Below are positions 34,855 through 42,879 of a stretch of DNA of 64,000 nucleotides, one piece after another (the stretch's first letter is position 1; each line of letters starts with the position of its first letter). Both the position numbers and the translations under genes were made by a program. The DNA comes from Endoryza foliicola (GTDB lineage Bacteria; Bacteroidota; Bacteroidia; Chitinophagales; Chitinophagaceae). The notes under the pieces were generated by a model, which saw only the letters and a list, made by a program, of their open reading frames with translations, was not told where the DNA came from and made no database searches. The stretch is taken from the NCBI GenBank assembly GCA_965226965.1, contig OZ245715.1:1736001-1800000 (forward strand), given 5' to 3'.

Positions 34855-35808
34855 ATGCAAAACACAGCAAAAGTATTCTCGGGTACCGGTTCACAGTACC
34901 TAGCAGAAAAGATCGCGCAGCAATACGGCGCGTCACTCGGAAAAATTACCATTAATAGATTCAGCGACGGCGAAATTCAGCCGGTTTTCCAGGAAAGCGT
35001 GCGTGGAGACATGGTCTTCCTCGTTCAAAGCACTTTCTCTCCTGCAGAGAACCTAATGGAATTACTTTTAATGATCGACGCAGCTCGTAGGGCTTCAGCC
35101 TACAAAGTAGTTGCGGTGATTCCTTATTATGGATATGCGCGTCAAGATAGAAAAGATAAGCCCCGTGTGGCCATCGGTTCTAAATTGATTGCCAACATGT
35201 TAGAGGCTGCCGGGGCGGATCGTGTGATCACTATGGACCTTCACGCCGCTCAAATTCAGGGCTATTTTGATATTCCCGTGGATCACCTCGATAGTTCTGC
35301 AATTTTTATTCCTTATATCGAGCAATTACAACTGGAAAACCTTACCTTTGCGGCCCCTGACGTGGGAAGTGCGAACCGTATCAGAGAGATTGCCAGCTAC
35401 TTTAATGCAGAAATGGTGATCTGTGATAAGCACAGAAAACGTGCAAATGAGATCGCGAGCATGGTGGTAATTGGAGATGTAACGGATAGAGATGTGGTGT
35501 TGATTGATGATATCTGTGATACCGGTGGAACCTTGGCAAAGAGTGCCGGTTTGTTGAAAGAAAAGGGGGCGAGAAGTGTGAGAGCTTTGTGTACGCATCC
35601 GGTATTAAGCGGTAATGCATATGCGAACATCGAGAACAGTGTGTTGGAAGAATTGGTAGTGTGTGATACGATTCCTTTGAAGCAACACAATCATTCGAAG
35701 ATCAAAGTATTGAGTGTTTCGGAATTGTTTGCAGTAGCCATTCGCAATGCATATGAAAACAGGAGTATCACCGGATTGTTTATTCACAGCAATCAGCGTA
35801 ATAAGTAA
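34855..35808 (+). CDS. prs: Ribose-phosphate pyrophosphokinase (PRPP synthase)
   Basis: Makes PRPP from ribose 5-phosphate and ATP for nucleotide, His and Trp synthesis, in the cytoplasm. 317 residues. Visible signatures are FSDGEIQP (37-44), the flexible loop and ATP site YYGYARQDRK, DLHAAQIQGYFDIPVDHL, and the PRPP-binding loop VVLIDDICDTGGTL near 215-228. All residues expected for a class I enzyme are present. It is followed by rplY and pth, a common Bacteroidota order. Confidence 0.97.
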   Translation: MQNTAKVFSGTGSQYLAEKIAQQYGASLGKITINRFSDGEIQPVFQESVRGDMVFLVQSTFSPAENLMELLLMIDAARRASAYKVVAVIPYYGYARQDRKDKPRVAIGSKLIANMLEAAGADRVITMDLHAAQIQGYFDIPVDHLDSSAIFIPYIEQLQLENLTFAAPDVGSANRIREIASYFNAEMVICDKHRKRANEIASMVVIGDVTDRDVVLIDDICDTGGTLAKSAGLLKEKGARSVRALCTHPVLSGNAYANIENSVLEELVVCDTIPLKQHNHSKIKVLSVSELFAVAIRNAYENRSITGLFIHSNQRNK

Positions 35809-35853
35809 GTGATACCCGCGTTAAAGAGCGTTTAATTTAAAACACATATACAA

Positions 35854-36432
35854 ATGAAATCAATTACAATTGAAGGTCAACTGAGGACCGAAACCGGGAA
35901 AAAAGCCACCCGACAAGTTCGCTCTCAGGGACTCGTGCCTTGTGTAATTTACGGCGGTGCACAGGAAGTTTCTTTTTCAGCTCCTTTGCTGGCTTTTAAA
36001 CCGCTTGTTTATTCACCCGAATTCCAAGTAGCAGAAATTAAAGTGGATGGTAAAACTTACCGTTGCATTTTGAAAGATCGTCAATTCGACAAAGTATCTG
36101 ATATTTTGAGTCATGTTGACTTTTTGGAACTCGTTGAAGACAGAAAAGTAGTAGCTACCATTCCTTTGAAATTTGTAGGAGTTTCTAAGGGGGTTAAAGA
36201 TGGTGGTAAACTGATCACCAAAATCAAAAGTTTGAAAGTAAAATCTTTACCAAAAGATTTGAAAGAGAATATTGAGGTTGACATTACCAACCTGGAGATC
36301 AATGGAAATATTCGTGTTGAGGACGTTAAAGAGCCTGCATACGAAATTTTGAACTCTCCCCGTATTCCTATTGCTTCTGTGGTAACAACGCGTCAGCTGA
36401 AGATTGAAGAAGCGGCGGCTCCTAAGAAGTAA
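35854..36432 (+). CDS. rplY: 50S ribosomal protein bL25 (general stress protein Ctc type)
   Basis: Binds 5S rRNA in the large subunit. 192 residues, i.e. the long Ctc form with an N-terminal 5S-binding domain (RTETGKKATRQVRSQGLVPC at 12-31, CILKDRQFD, HVDFLEL) and a C-terminal beta domain (IPLKFVGVSKGVKDGGKL, then EVDITNLEINGNIRVEDV). The Lys-rich C-terminus (EEAAAPKK) is usual. It lies 45 bases after prs and is probably co-transcribed. Confidence 0.95.
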   Translation: MKSITIEGQLRTETGKKATRQVRSQGLVPCVIYGGAQEVSFSAPLLAFKPLVYSPEFQVAEIKVDGKTYRCILKDRQFDKVSDILSHVDFLELVEDRKVVATIPLKFVGVSKGVKDGGKLITKIKSLKVKSLPKDLKENIEVDITNLEINGNIRVEDVKEPAYEILNSPRIPIASVVTTRQLKIEEAAAPKK

Positions 36433-36454
36433 TCCATACTTTATAACACGTAAG

Positions 36455-36480
36455 ATGCCTCGGCCTTTGGGTCGGGGCAT
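36455..36480 (+). terminator. Hairpin downstream of rplY
   Basis: ATGCCTCGGCC pairs with GGTCGGGGCAT (11 pairs including wobbles) around a TTTG loop. The 3' side (TGGTGTTT) is only moderately T-rich, so termination is likely but not certain. Confidence 0.55.
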
Positions 36481-36493
36481 TGGTGTTTAAAAA

Positions 36494-36905
36494 AGGAGGG
36501 AGGATGAGAGGAGACGAGGATAGAGGAAATACAGAGAAAGAACAGGGAGGGAATACAGAGAAGGAAGAGGGGGAAGAACAGGGGGGAAGAGAGGAACGAG
36601 GATGAGAGGAGACGAGGATAGAGGAAATACAGAGAAAGAACAGGGAGGGAATACAGAGAAGGAAGAGGGGGAAGAACAGGGGGGAAGAGAGGAACGAGGA
36701 TGAGAGGAGACGAGGGACGAGGAAATACAGAAAAAGAACAGGGAGGGAATACAGAGAAGGAAGAGGGGGAAGAACAGGGGGGAAGAGAAGAACGAGGATG
36801 AGAGGAGACGAGGAGGGAGGAAATACAGAGAAGGAAGAGGGGGAAGAACAGGGGGGAAGAGAAGAACGAGGATGCGAGGAGACGAGGAGAGAGGAAATAC
36901 AGGAA
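36494..36905. repeat. GA-rich tandem repeat with 98-base period
   Basis: One strand is almost pure purine. The marker GATGAGAGGA recurs at 36503, 36601, 36699 and 36797 (exact spacing 98); a fifth, slightly changed marker (GATGCGAGGA) at 36871 follows a unit shortened by 24 bases. Units contain GAGGAAATACAGAG and GGAAGAGGGGGAAGAACAGG. It belongs to the GA-rich module family (C) found at five other sites. The long minus-strand open frame across it is low-complexity Ser/Pro/Phe and not a gene. Confidence 0.93.
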
Positions 36906-37073
36906 AGGCTGCTTATTATTCAGGCACAAGCTTACGCTTGCGCCAATAGCAGATTGAAATGAAACACTGATTCGATTCTTTAGGAGTCGCACATTAGTAG
37001 GCAGAGTTGTAATATTGTAGAAAATACTACTAAGTGGGTATAGTTGATTTAAGCAAAATAAAAGAGCTTTAGT
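36906..37073. other. Spacer between the GA-rich array and pth
   Basis: Contains a short inverted repeat, GCACAAGC-TTAC-GCTTGCGC (36924-36943), with one mismatch. It sits just after the tandem array and may be its boundary. Nothing else is recognised apart from the expected pth promoter region. Confidence 0.4.
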
Positions 37074-37652
37074 ATGTCGAAGTTTTTAATTGTGGGATTG
37101 GGAAATATTGGTGCAACGTATGTAAATACCCGGCACAATATCGGGTTTGATGTGGTAGACGCTTTTGTTGCGAAACACGAAGGCAGTTTCCGTTCGGATC
37201 GATTGGCCGATGTGGCTGAAATCAAATACAAGGGCCGCAACCTAACTATCATAAAGCCAACCACTTACATGAATCTAAGTGGAAAGGCTGTAAAGTACTG
37301 GATGGACAAGGAAAAGATCCAACAAGATCATATATTAGTAATTGTAGATGAATTGGCATTGCCGCTCGATAAAGTAAGAATCCGCCCTTCAGGCAGTGCT
37401 GCCGGACATAACGGTCTTTCTAATATTCAAGAATGCCTCGGATCCGATCAGTACCCCCGTTTGCGTTTTGGCATTGGAAATCAGTTCCCAAAAGGTGGGC
37501 AGGTCGATTTTGTACTTGGAAAATGGAATACCGAAGAATGGCCCATTGTGAAGCTTAAAATTGAGAAATCGGTGGAAATAATAGAAACAGTTGTATTTAG
37601 AGGCCTAACTGAGGCCATGAATCAGTGGAATAAAGTGGTGTTTACCCTATGA
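37074..37652 (+). CDS. pth: Peptidyl-tRNA hydrolase
   Basis: Recycles tRNA by cleaving peptidyl-tRNA that has dropped off ribosomes. 192 residues. The N-terminal GLGNIGATYVNTRHNIGF (8-25) carries substrate Asn11 and catalytic His21. KPTTYMNLSG (61-70) has Asn67. Further on, VDELALPLDKVRIR holds the active-site Asp, and GSAAGHNGLSNI is the family loop. Normal length. It is separated from rplY by the 98-base tandem array. Confidence 0.96.
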   Translation: MSKFLIVGLGNIGATYVNTRHNIGFDVVDAFVAKHEGSFRSDRLADVAEIKYKGRNLTIIKPTTYMNLSGKAVKYWMDKEKIQQDHILVIVDELALPLDKVRIRPSGSAAGHNGLSNIQECLGSDQYPRLRFGIGNQFPKGGQVDFVLGKWNTEEWPIVKLKIEKSVEIIETVVFRGLTEAMNQWNKVVFTL

Positions 37653-37800
37653 TTTGTAAAATCAAATCTTTATTTTCGCACACATGATTCTATGTATCTG
37701 CATATTTTGATATTCAATACACCTATGTAAAGCGTACCCCAGGTCTTTTTAGGCCTATGAAACTTGAAAACAAAATTTTGATTTAAACCCTTTATTGAAT

Positions 37801-38412
37801 ATGAAAATATTCTGTGTTGGCCGTAATTATGTGGCTCACGCTTTAGAACTAGGAAATGAAGTGCCGGACGAACCGGTAATCTTTATGAAACCGAAAAGTG
37901 CTTTACTTCAGGCTCATACTCCTTTCTATTATCCCGAATTTACGAATGAACTTCACTACGAAGCTGAATTGGTATTGCGTATTTCTAAGAATGGAAAATA
38001 CATTCAAGAGCGATTTGCGTCTAAATACTACGATGCAGTAAGCGTAGGTATCGACTTTACAGCTCGCGATGTACAAAATGACCTAAAGGCAAAAGGGTTG
38101 CCTTGGGAAAAAGCAAAAGCATGGGACAATTCGGCCGTTGTAGGCAAGTGGATCCCTTTGCAAAACATTAAAAACAAAAAAGACATCAATTTCAGTTTGA
38201 AGAAAAACGGGGAATTGGTGCAAGAAGGAAATTCAGGATTGATGATCAATAATTTTGATAAGGTTGTTGCTCATATTTCTAACTATTTTTCCGTTAATAT
38301 TGGAGACTTGATTTTTACCGGTACACCGGCAGGTGTAGGTGAATGTGTGGTGGGTGATGAGTTGGAAGGGTTCATCGATCAAGAATCTATGTTTCAAATC
38401 GAGATCAAATAA
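37801..38412 (+). CDS. Fumarylacetoacetate hydrolase (FAH) family protein
   Basis: 203 residues from the ATG at 37801 (a TTG two codons earlier is possible). Single FAH fold: CVGRNYVAHALELGNEVPDE (5-24), FMKPKSAL, the metal ligands Glu54 and Glu56 in HYEAELV, and Asp85 in GIDFTARDVQ; GDLIFTGTPAGVG lies near the end. Family members include fumarylpyruvate/acylpyruvate hydrolases and oxaloacetate tautomerases/decarboxylases; which one applies cannot be told here. Cytoplasmic. Followed by a strong terminator, so probably a single-gene transcript. Confidence 0.9.
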   Translation: MKIFCVGRNYVAHALELGNEVPDEPVIFMKPKSALLQAHTPFYYPEFTNELHYEAELVLRISKNGKYIQERFASKYYDAVSVGIDFTARDVQNDLKAKGLPWEKAKAWDNSAVVGKWIPLQNIKNKKDINFSLKKNGELVQEGNSGLMINNFDKVVAHISNYFSVNIGDLIFTGTPAGVGECVVGDELEGFIDQESMFQIEIK

Positions 38413-38434
38413 CAGTTATAGATCACTACAAGGG

Positions 38435-38476
38435 AAAGCCATTTACCATTTGTTTGGTAGATGGCTTTATTTTTTT
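38435..38476 (+). terminator. Intrinsic terminator of the FAH-family gene
   Basis: AAAGCCATTTACCA (38435-38448) pairs with TGGTAGATGGCTTT (38455-38468), 14 pairs with one wobble, followed by ATTTTTTT. Strong Rho-independent signal. Confidence 0.88.
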
Positions 38477-38525
38477 CGCAAAGGAAACGAAGCAAGCGAA
38501 GGTTCACAAAGGATACCCCCAAAAA

Positions 38526-38560
38526 CCTAAAGCCTAAGGCCTAACGCCTAACACCTAATT
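38526..38560. repeat. CCTAANN heptamer array
   Basis: Five consecutive heptamers CCTAAAG, CCTAAGG, CCTAACG, CCTAACA, CCTAATT in the spacer before the E1 gene, preceded by a degenerate segment (38468-38525) resembling the 53171-53252 spacer text. Confidence 0.85.
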
Positions 38561-38587
38561 AATTCCCCCAACCTAACACTTATTAGT

Positions 38588-38595
38588 TATTTTTG
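38588..38595 (+). promoter_or_regulatory. -7 box upstream of the fused E1 gene
   Basis: TATTTTTG is an exact TAnnTTTG match 31 bases before the ATG. No convincing -33 TTG is present because the upstream spacer is occupied by the heptamer array. Confidence 0.45.
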
Positions 38596-38626
38596 CGTTA
38601 TTGTAGTTGAACTTGCTTGTTATATT

Positions 38627-40750
38627 ATGGTTACCAACGAATTATTGATACGCGCCTATCGAAACATGTGTTATGCTCAAGTGATGGCGCATACTTACGA
38701 ACAAAACCGATCGGTTTGTAAATATGTACACTCCACGTCCCGAGGTCATGAGGCAATTCAATTGGCCGCTGCTTTTCAATTGTTGCCTTGCGATTATGTG
38801 AGTCCTTACTATAGAGACGAAAGCATGTTGTTGGGTATGGGATTCACACCCTACCAATTGCAACTTCAATTGTTGGCTAAGGGAGCCGATATTTTCTCCG
38901 GAGGGAGGTCTTACTATTCTCATCCCAGTTACAAAGGACCCGATCATCCGCAAATCATCCATCAAAGCAGTGCTACCGGAATGCAATTAATTCCAACTAC
39001 CGGTATTGCACAAGGAATTCGATACCTAGAACGCCATTTACAAGAGCGACTGGTAAAAGGTCCTAATGGGGAACTACCCATTGTGCTCTGTTCGCTCGGA
39101 GATGCCAGCATTACGGAAGGGGAAGTGAGTGAAGCATTGCAATTTTCAGTTTTGAAACATTTGCCTATTATTTATTTGGTTCAAGACAATGAATGGGGCA
39201 TCAGTGTTAGTGCATCCGAGGCTCGCGCGATGGATGCTTATGAGTATGCGAGTGGCTTTAAAGGCATGGGGCGTTTTAGAATTGACGGCAGCAATTTTAT
39301 TGAGGCTTATGAGGCGATGAAAGCCGTGGTCGACTATGTGCGCGAAAACAGAACCCCTTTTTTAGTACAAGCAAAAGTGCCGTTATTGGGGCATCATACC
39401 AGTGGGGTTCGCAAAGAGTTTTATAGACCGGAAGATGATTTGGAAGAGGACCGAAAAGACGATCCGTTTCCAAAACTTCGCAATTATATGAGAACTGCGG
39501 GCATCTCCGATGAAGTGGTGCACGGCATTGAAGAAGAGGCGGTGAGACGGGTGGAATCTGATTTTGCGGCAGCCATGGCGGCTCCAGATCCTGAACCGGA
39601 GTCGGTTACAAGGTATGTGTTTAAGGAGGAAGCGAGGAAAATGGGGAACGAGGAGACGAGGAAGCGAGGAGACGAGGAGCGAGGAGGGAAGAACGAGGAA
39701 GAGAGGAAAATAGGAAACGAGGAAGCGAAGAAGCCGATTGTAATGGTAGATGCAGCTTTGTATGCCATTCGAGAAATTATGGAAGATTTTCCGGAAGCCG
39801 TTTTATATGGACAGGACGTGGGATATCGGTTAGGCGGTGTGTTTAGAGAAGCTGCAACATTGGCTGATCAATTTGGGAAACATCGGGTATTCAACACTGC
39901 TATACAGGAAGCATATATTATTGGCTCAACGGTGGGAATGAGTGCGGTTGGATTGAAGCCGATTGTTGAAGTGCAATTCGCCGATTATATCTATCCCGGT
40001 TTCAATCAATTGGTGACCGAGATATCTAAGAGTTGTTATTTGAGTAACGGAAAGTATCCCGTTCAAACCTTGATACGAGTGCCTATTGGAGCATACGGAG
40101 GTGGTGGCCCTTATCACAGCGGATCTGTAGAGAGTACCTTGCTTTCGGTGAAAGGAATTAAAGTAGTGTATCCGTCGAATGCAGCTGATATGAAGGGTTT
40201 AATGAAAGCTGCTTTTTTGGATCCGAATCCGGTGGTAATGCTCGAGCACAAGGGATTATATTGGAGCAAGGTTCCCGGTACGGAAGGAGCCAAACGAATA
40301 GAACCAGATAAAGACTATATTGTTCCGCTGGGCAAAGCTGCTGTTGTGTTGCAAGCCGACGAAAATGCTGTGGCCAATGGAAATTCATGTTGCATTATTA
40401 CTTATGGGATGGGCGTGTATTGGGCATTAGGTGCCGCGGAATCTTTTCCGGGGCAAATTGAAATTGTGGATCTGCGAACTTTGTATCCACTTGACGAGGC
40501 TTGTGTATACGAAACAGTGCAAAAGCATGGAAGATGTTTGTTGCTAACAGAAGAACAACAGTCGCATTCCTTTATGGAGAGTTTAGCGGGTCGTATTTCG
40601 CATGCCTGTTTCCGTTATTTGGATGCGCCGGTAGAGGTGTTGGGAGCGCTTGATTTACCTGCCGTTCCTTTGAATGTAGGATTGGAGAAAGAGATGCTGC
40701 CGAATAGGGAGAAGGTGGAAGCGGCGGTGAGGAAGCTAATTATTAATTAA
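38627..40750 (+). CDS. Fused 2-oxoacid dehydrogenase E1 (alpha-beta), 2-oxoisovalerate dehydrogenase type
   Basis: Thiamine-diphosphate enzyme that decarboxylates a 2-oxoacid and passes the acyl group to the E2 lipoyl domain. 707 residues with both E1 subunits in one chain. The alpha half is about 1-333, with ThDP motif GDASITEGE (158-166) ending at Asn188 (QDNEWGIS). The beta half is about 370-707, with AIQEAYIIGSTVGM, VEVQFADYIYPGFNQL and YGGGGPYHSGSVES. Between them, residues 334-369 are a highly charged Arg/Glu/Gly/Asn stretch encoded by a GA-rich repeat module. The last residues (KLIIN) and the stop codon come from an AT-rich repeat module. Branched-chain oxoacids are the likely substrates, but pyruvate or 2-oxoglutarate cannot be excluded. 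E2 and E3 are not in the window. Confidence 0.92.
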   Translation: MVTNELLIRAYRNMCYAQVMAHTYEQNRSVCKYVHSTSRGHEAIQLAAAFQLLPCDYVSPYYRDESMLLGMGFTPYQLQLQLLAKGADIFSGGRSYYSHPSYKGPDHPQIIHQSSATGMQLIPTTGIAQGIRYLERHLQERLVKGPNGELPIVLCSLGDASITEGEVSEALQFSVLKHLPIIYLVQDNEWGISVSASEARAMDAYEYASGFKGMGRFRIDGSNFIEAYEAMKAVVDYVRENRTPFLVQAKVPLLGHHTSGVRKEFYRPEDDLEEDRKDDPFPKLRNYMRTAGISDEVVHGIEEEAVRRVESDFAAAMAAPDPEPESVTRYVFKEEARKMGNEETRKRGDEERGGKNEEERKIGNEEAKKPIVMVDAALYAIREIMEDFPEAVLYGQDVGYRLGGVFREAATLADQFGKHRVFNTAIQEAYIIGSTVGMSAVGLKPIVEVQFADYIYPGFNQLVTEISKSCYLSNGKYPVQTLIRVPIGAYGGGGPYHSGSVESTLLSVKGIKVVYPSNAADMKGLMKAAFLDPNPVVMLEHKGLYWSKVPGTEGAKRIEPDKDYIVPLGKAAVVLQADENAVANGNSCCIITYGMGVYWALGAAESFPGQIEIVDLRTLYPLDEACVYETVQKHGRCLLLTEEQQSHSFMESLAGRISHACFRYLDAPVEVLGALDLPAVPLNVGLEKEMLPNREKVEAAVRKLIIN
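39626..39733 (+). repeat. GA-rich repeat module translated in frame inside the E1 fusion
   Basis: The DNA reads like module C elsewhere (words AACGAGGAGACGAGG and GAGGAGGGAAGAACGAGG, compare 36.5-36.9 kb and 42.0 kb). It has no stop codon in the E1 frame and encodes residues 334-369 (for example KMGNEETRKRGDEERGG). It falls exactly at the junction of the E1 alpha and beta domains. Confidence 0.85.
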
Positions 40751-41010
40751 TAATTAAGAATTAATAATTAAACAGCCGGCAGTCAGGTTGATTGAATATT
40801 AAAAGCTATTCTGGTTAAACTGTTCTAATCTGTGCCGTCGGTGGTCAAGAAAAGACTAACACCTAAAGCCTAAGGCCCAATGCCTAATATCCTTAACTCA
40901 AAACTTACAATTTTCCTTATCACGCCAGAATTAATTGTTGCTCATTAATTATTAATTATTCCGTATATTCATTTCGGATTCTCTCGTATTGGAAACCAAA
41001 TGAATTTTCT
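40737..41010. repeat. Composite repeat in the E1-nuoA spacer (modules A, B, F, A)
   Basis: Order: AT-rich module from about 40737, linker ACAGCCGGCAGTCAGG (from 40771), module B ending in GGTGGTCAAG, heptamer array ACTAACA-CCTAAAG-CCTAAGG-CCCAATG-CCTAATA (40855-40889), then unrelated sequence, and a second short AT-rich piece at 40945-40961. The remaining 45 bases must contain the nuoA start signals; no clear -7 box is seen. Confidence 0.85.
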
Positions 41011-41361
41011 ATGGGAGCGGCCTCACTGATTGTCTTGCTGATAGCAGCCATTGCTTTTTCTGTAATAGCAATGCTGGTATCGAAAATATTAACCAAAGCT
41101 ACGCGCAACCCACAAAAGGGCGAGCCGTATGAGTGCGGTATTCCCAGTACCGGCAGGGCTTGGACACAAATGCAAGTAGGCTATTATCTCTTCGCTTTAT
41201 TGTTTTTACTTTTTGATGTTGAACTAGTATTTCTATATCCTTGGGCCGTTGTAGTGAAATCTGCAGGTTGGTTGGGGATGATTGAAATGCTCGTCTTCTT
41301 TTTCATATTATTTATTGGATTTCTTTACGCCCATAGAAAAGGCGCATTGAAATGGGTGTAA
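41011..41361 (+). CDS. nuoA: NADH-quinone oxidoreductase subunit A
   Basis: Three-helix membrane subunit at the heel of complex I. 116 residues: N-terminal helix (LIVLLIAAIAFSVIAMLVSK), the conserved loop QKGEPYECGIPSTGRAW with Glu and Cys near the quinone site, then two helices (YLFALLFLLFDVELVFLYPW, EMLVFFFILFIGFLYA). First gene of the nuo operon. Confidence 0.95.
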   Translation: MGAASLIVLLIAAIAFSVIAMLVSKILTKATRNPQKGEPYECGIPSTGRAWTQMQVGYYLFALLFLLFDVELVFLYPWAVVVKSAGWLGMIEMLVFFFILFIGFLYAHRKGALKWV

Positions 41362-41379
41362 CCAAAAATTATTGAATAG

Positions 41380-41898
41380 GTGGCAGGAACGAATTTACAA
41401 GATAGTTTTCCGGGCTCTGTGCATCCAACAGCTGATGGTGGCATCATGCTGAGTAAATTGGATGATATCATTAATTGGGCCCGCTCCAATTCATTGTGGC
41501 CGCTTACGTTTGCCACATCTTGCTGTGGTATTGAAATGATGGCCACGGCGTCTGCAAAATATGATTTCTCCAGATTTGGATTTGAAGTGGCTAGGGCTAC
41601 TCCTCGTCAGGCCGACGTCATCATCATCGCCGGAACCATCGTCAATAAAATGGCTCCTGTGCTCAAACGACTTTACGATCAAATGGCCGATCCGAAATAT
41701 GTTATTGCGATGGGTGCCTGTGCCATTAGCGGAGGCCCTTTCTTCTACAATACCTATTCTGTAGTGAAAGGAGCCGATCATATCATTCCGGTGGATGTGT
41801 ATGTAGCGGGTTGTCCACCACGACCAGAAGCCTTGCTCCATGCACTGTTGAGCTTGCAGGAGAAGATTAAGAGGGGGGAGACGAGGGAGCAGGGTTAA
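41380..41898 (+). CDS. nuoB: NADH-quinone oxidoreductase subunit B (N2 cluster)
   Basis: Peripheral-arm subunit that holds cluster N2, the electron donor to quinone. 172 residues. The start must be the GTG at 41380, because a TAG stop lies directly before it in frame. N2 ligands are Cys48-Cys49 (FATSCCGIEMMA), Cys114 (GACAISGG) and Cys145 (VAGCPPRPE). The C-terminal residues KRGETREQG are encoded by GA-rich repeat DNA, and the TAA stop overlaps an AT-rich repeat module, so the natural C-terminus has probably been altered by the repeat. 18 bases after nuoA. Confidence 0.95.
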   Translation: MAGTNLQDSFPGSVHPTADGGIMLSKLDDIINWARSNSLWPLTFATSCCGIEMMATASAKYDFSRFGFEVARATPRQADVIIIAGTIVNKMAPVLKRLYDQMADPKYVIAMGACAISGGPFFYNTYSVVKGADHIIPVDVYVAGCPPRPEALLHALLSLQEKIKRGETREQG

Positions 41899-42400
41899 TT
41901 AATAATTAAGAATTAATAATTAAAAATGGAACAGCCGGGAGTAGTTAATAATTAATAGGTAATAATTAATAATGGAACAGCCGGGAGTAATTAATAATTA
42001 AGAATTAATAATTAATAATGAAACAGCCGGAGAACAGGAACGAGGATGAGAGGAGACGAAGAGCGAGGAAATACAGCGTAGAAGATATTTATGAATAGAA
42101 GGGATGATTGTAGCTGAGGTCCGCCGTCGATTTATCGCGTTGAATGATGAGAGGAGAAAACACAAAAACGACGAGGAAGAAGAACAGGAGGAAACAGGAG
42201 CGAAATTGGGAAGAAAGGGGAAATACCGAGAGCCTGCCAGCGCTGCGAAAACGCTGCGATCTCTGCGCCACCGCGGTTAAGGAAAAGAAAAAACAGGGGG
42301 AGTTAATTAATAATTAATAATGAAACAGCCGGAATGCAGGAGGGAGGAGGGAAGATGGAAGATAGAGGAATGTAGTAGAAAGAAGAGGGGGAGTAACAAG
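41896..42400. repeat. Composite repeat block inside the nuo operon (A, C, D, A, C modules)
   Basis: The 524-base gap between nuoB and nuoC has no gene. Order: three AT-rich modules (from 41896, 41941 and 41988), each followed by AACAGCCGG; GA-rich stretch 42029-42077; a segment of unfamiliar sequence (42080-42140); GA-rich 42142-42231; D array 42232-42287; AT-rich plus ACAGCCGG at 42302-42332; GA-rich 42333-42396. No terminator is evident, so transcription may continue into nuoC. Confidence 0.88.
42232..42287. repeat. CGCTGCG-based array (module D), copy 1
   Basis: GC-rich units CGCTGCGA, CGCTGCGAT and CTCTGCGC follow GAGCCTGCCAG and end at CACCGCGGT. Related copies lie at 51578-51630 and 53107-53155. 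Confidence 0.8.
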
Positions 42401-42422
42401 TATATAACCTATTAGATACTAA

Positions 42423-42878
42423 ATGACAGAGGAAGTAATTGCATACTTGAAAGAGCAGTTGAAAGAAGCAACTTGGGAGGAAGGGACAGCCTGGCCTACG
42501 GTGGCGCTGCAACCACTGCTTTTCAAAGAGCAGATGCAATTGCTTCGTTCTGATGAAAACTTGCAGTTTGATTATCTATTCAATGAAACCTGTATCGATT
42601 GGAAAACACACCTAACGATGGTGTATCATCTTCGTTCGATGCAGTACAAACATCAATTGGTAATTAAATTGGTCGTTGATAGAAATCAACCTGAAGTGCC
42701 TACATTGAGTGATGTTTGGCAATCGGCTAATTTCTTGGAAAGAGAAGTGTATGAAATGTTTGGCGTGAATTTTATCGGTCACCCCGATTTGCGACTCTTG
42801 ATTCTTCCCGATGGTTGGGAAGGAAAGAACCCACTTCGAAAAGATTTTGAAGACCCTATTAATATGATTCGCTTGTAA
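42423..42878 (+). CDS. nuoC: NADH-quinone oxidoreductase subunit C
   Basis: 30-kDa-type subunit of the peripheral arm. 151 residues. The conserved C-terminal signature reads EREVYEMFGVNFIGHPDLR, then LILPDGWEGKNPLRKDFE, as in all NuoC proteins. It is a separate gene, not fused to nuoD as in some bacteria, and its TAA is one base from the nuoD ATG. 524 bases of repeats separate it from nuoB. Confidence 0.95.
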   Translation: MTEEVIAYLKEQLKEATWEEGTAWPTVALQPLLFKEQMQLLRSDENLQFDYLFNETCIDWKTHLTMVYHLRSMQYKHQLVIKLVVDRNQPEVPTLSDVWQSANFLEREVYEMFGVNFIGHPDLRLLILPDGWEGKNPLRKDFEDPINMIRL

Positions 42879-42879
42879 G

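Noticed and set aside
34770..34955. 61-codon frame overlapping the prs start
   Set aside because: It overlaps prs in another frame, lacks any domain and starts at a non-ATG codon in the prs promoter region.
36494..36905. CRISPR array
   Set aside because: The 98-base units are wholly repetitive with no unique spacers between short repeats, and no cas gene is in the window.
36441..36992. 183-codon minus-strand open frame across the GA-rich array
   Set aside because: It is a by-product of stop-free pyrimidine-rich tandem repeats; the translation is periodic Ser/Pro/Phe/Leu with no domain, and no homologous frame exists at the other GA-rich sites.
38526..38560. Telomere or linear-replicon end
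   Set aside because: The heptamer arrays are internal, short and flanked by ordinary housekeeping genes on both sides.
41380..41382. Earlier start for nuoB upstream of the GTG
   Set aside because: The codon directly before the GTG is an in-frame TAG, so no earlier start is possible.
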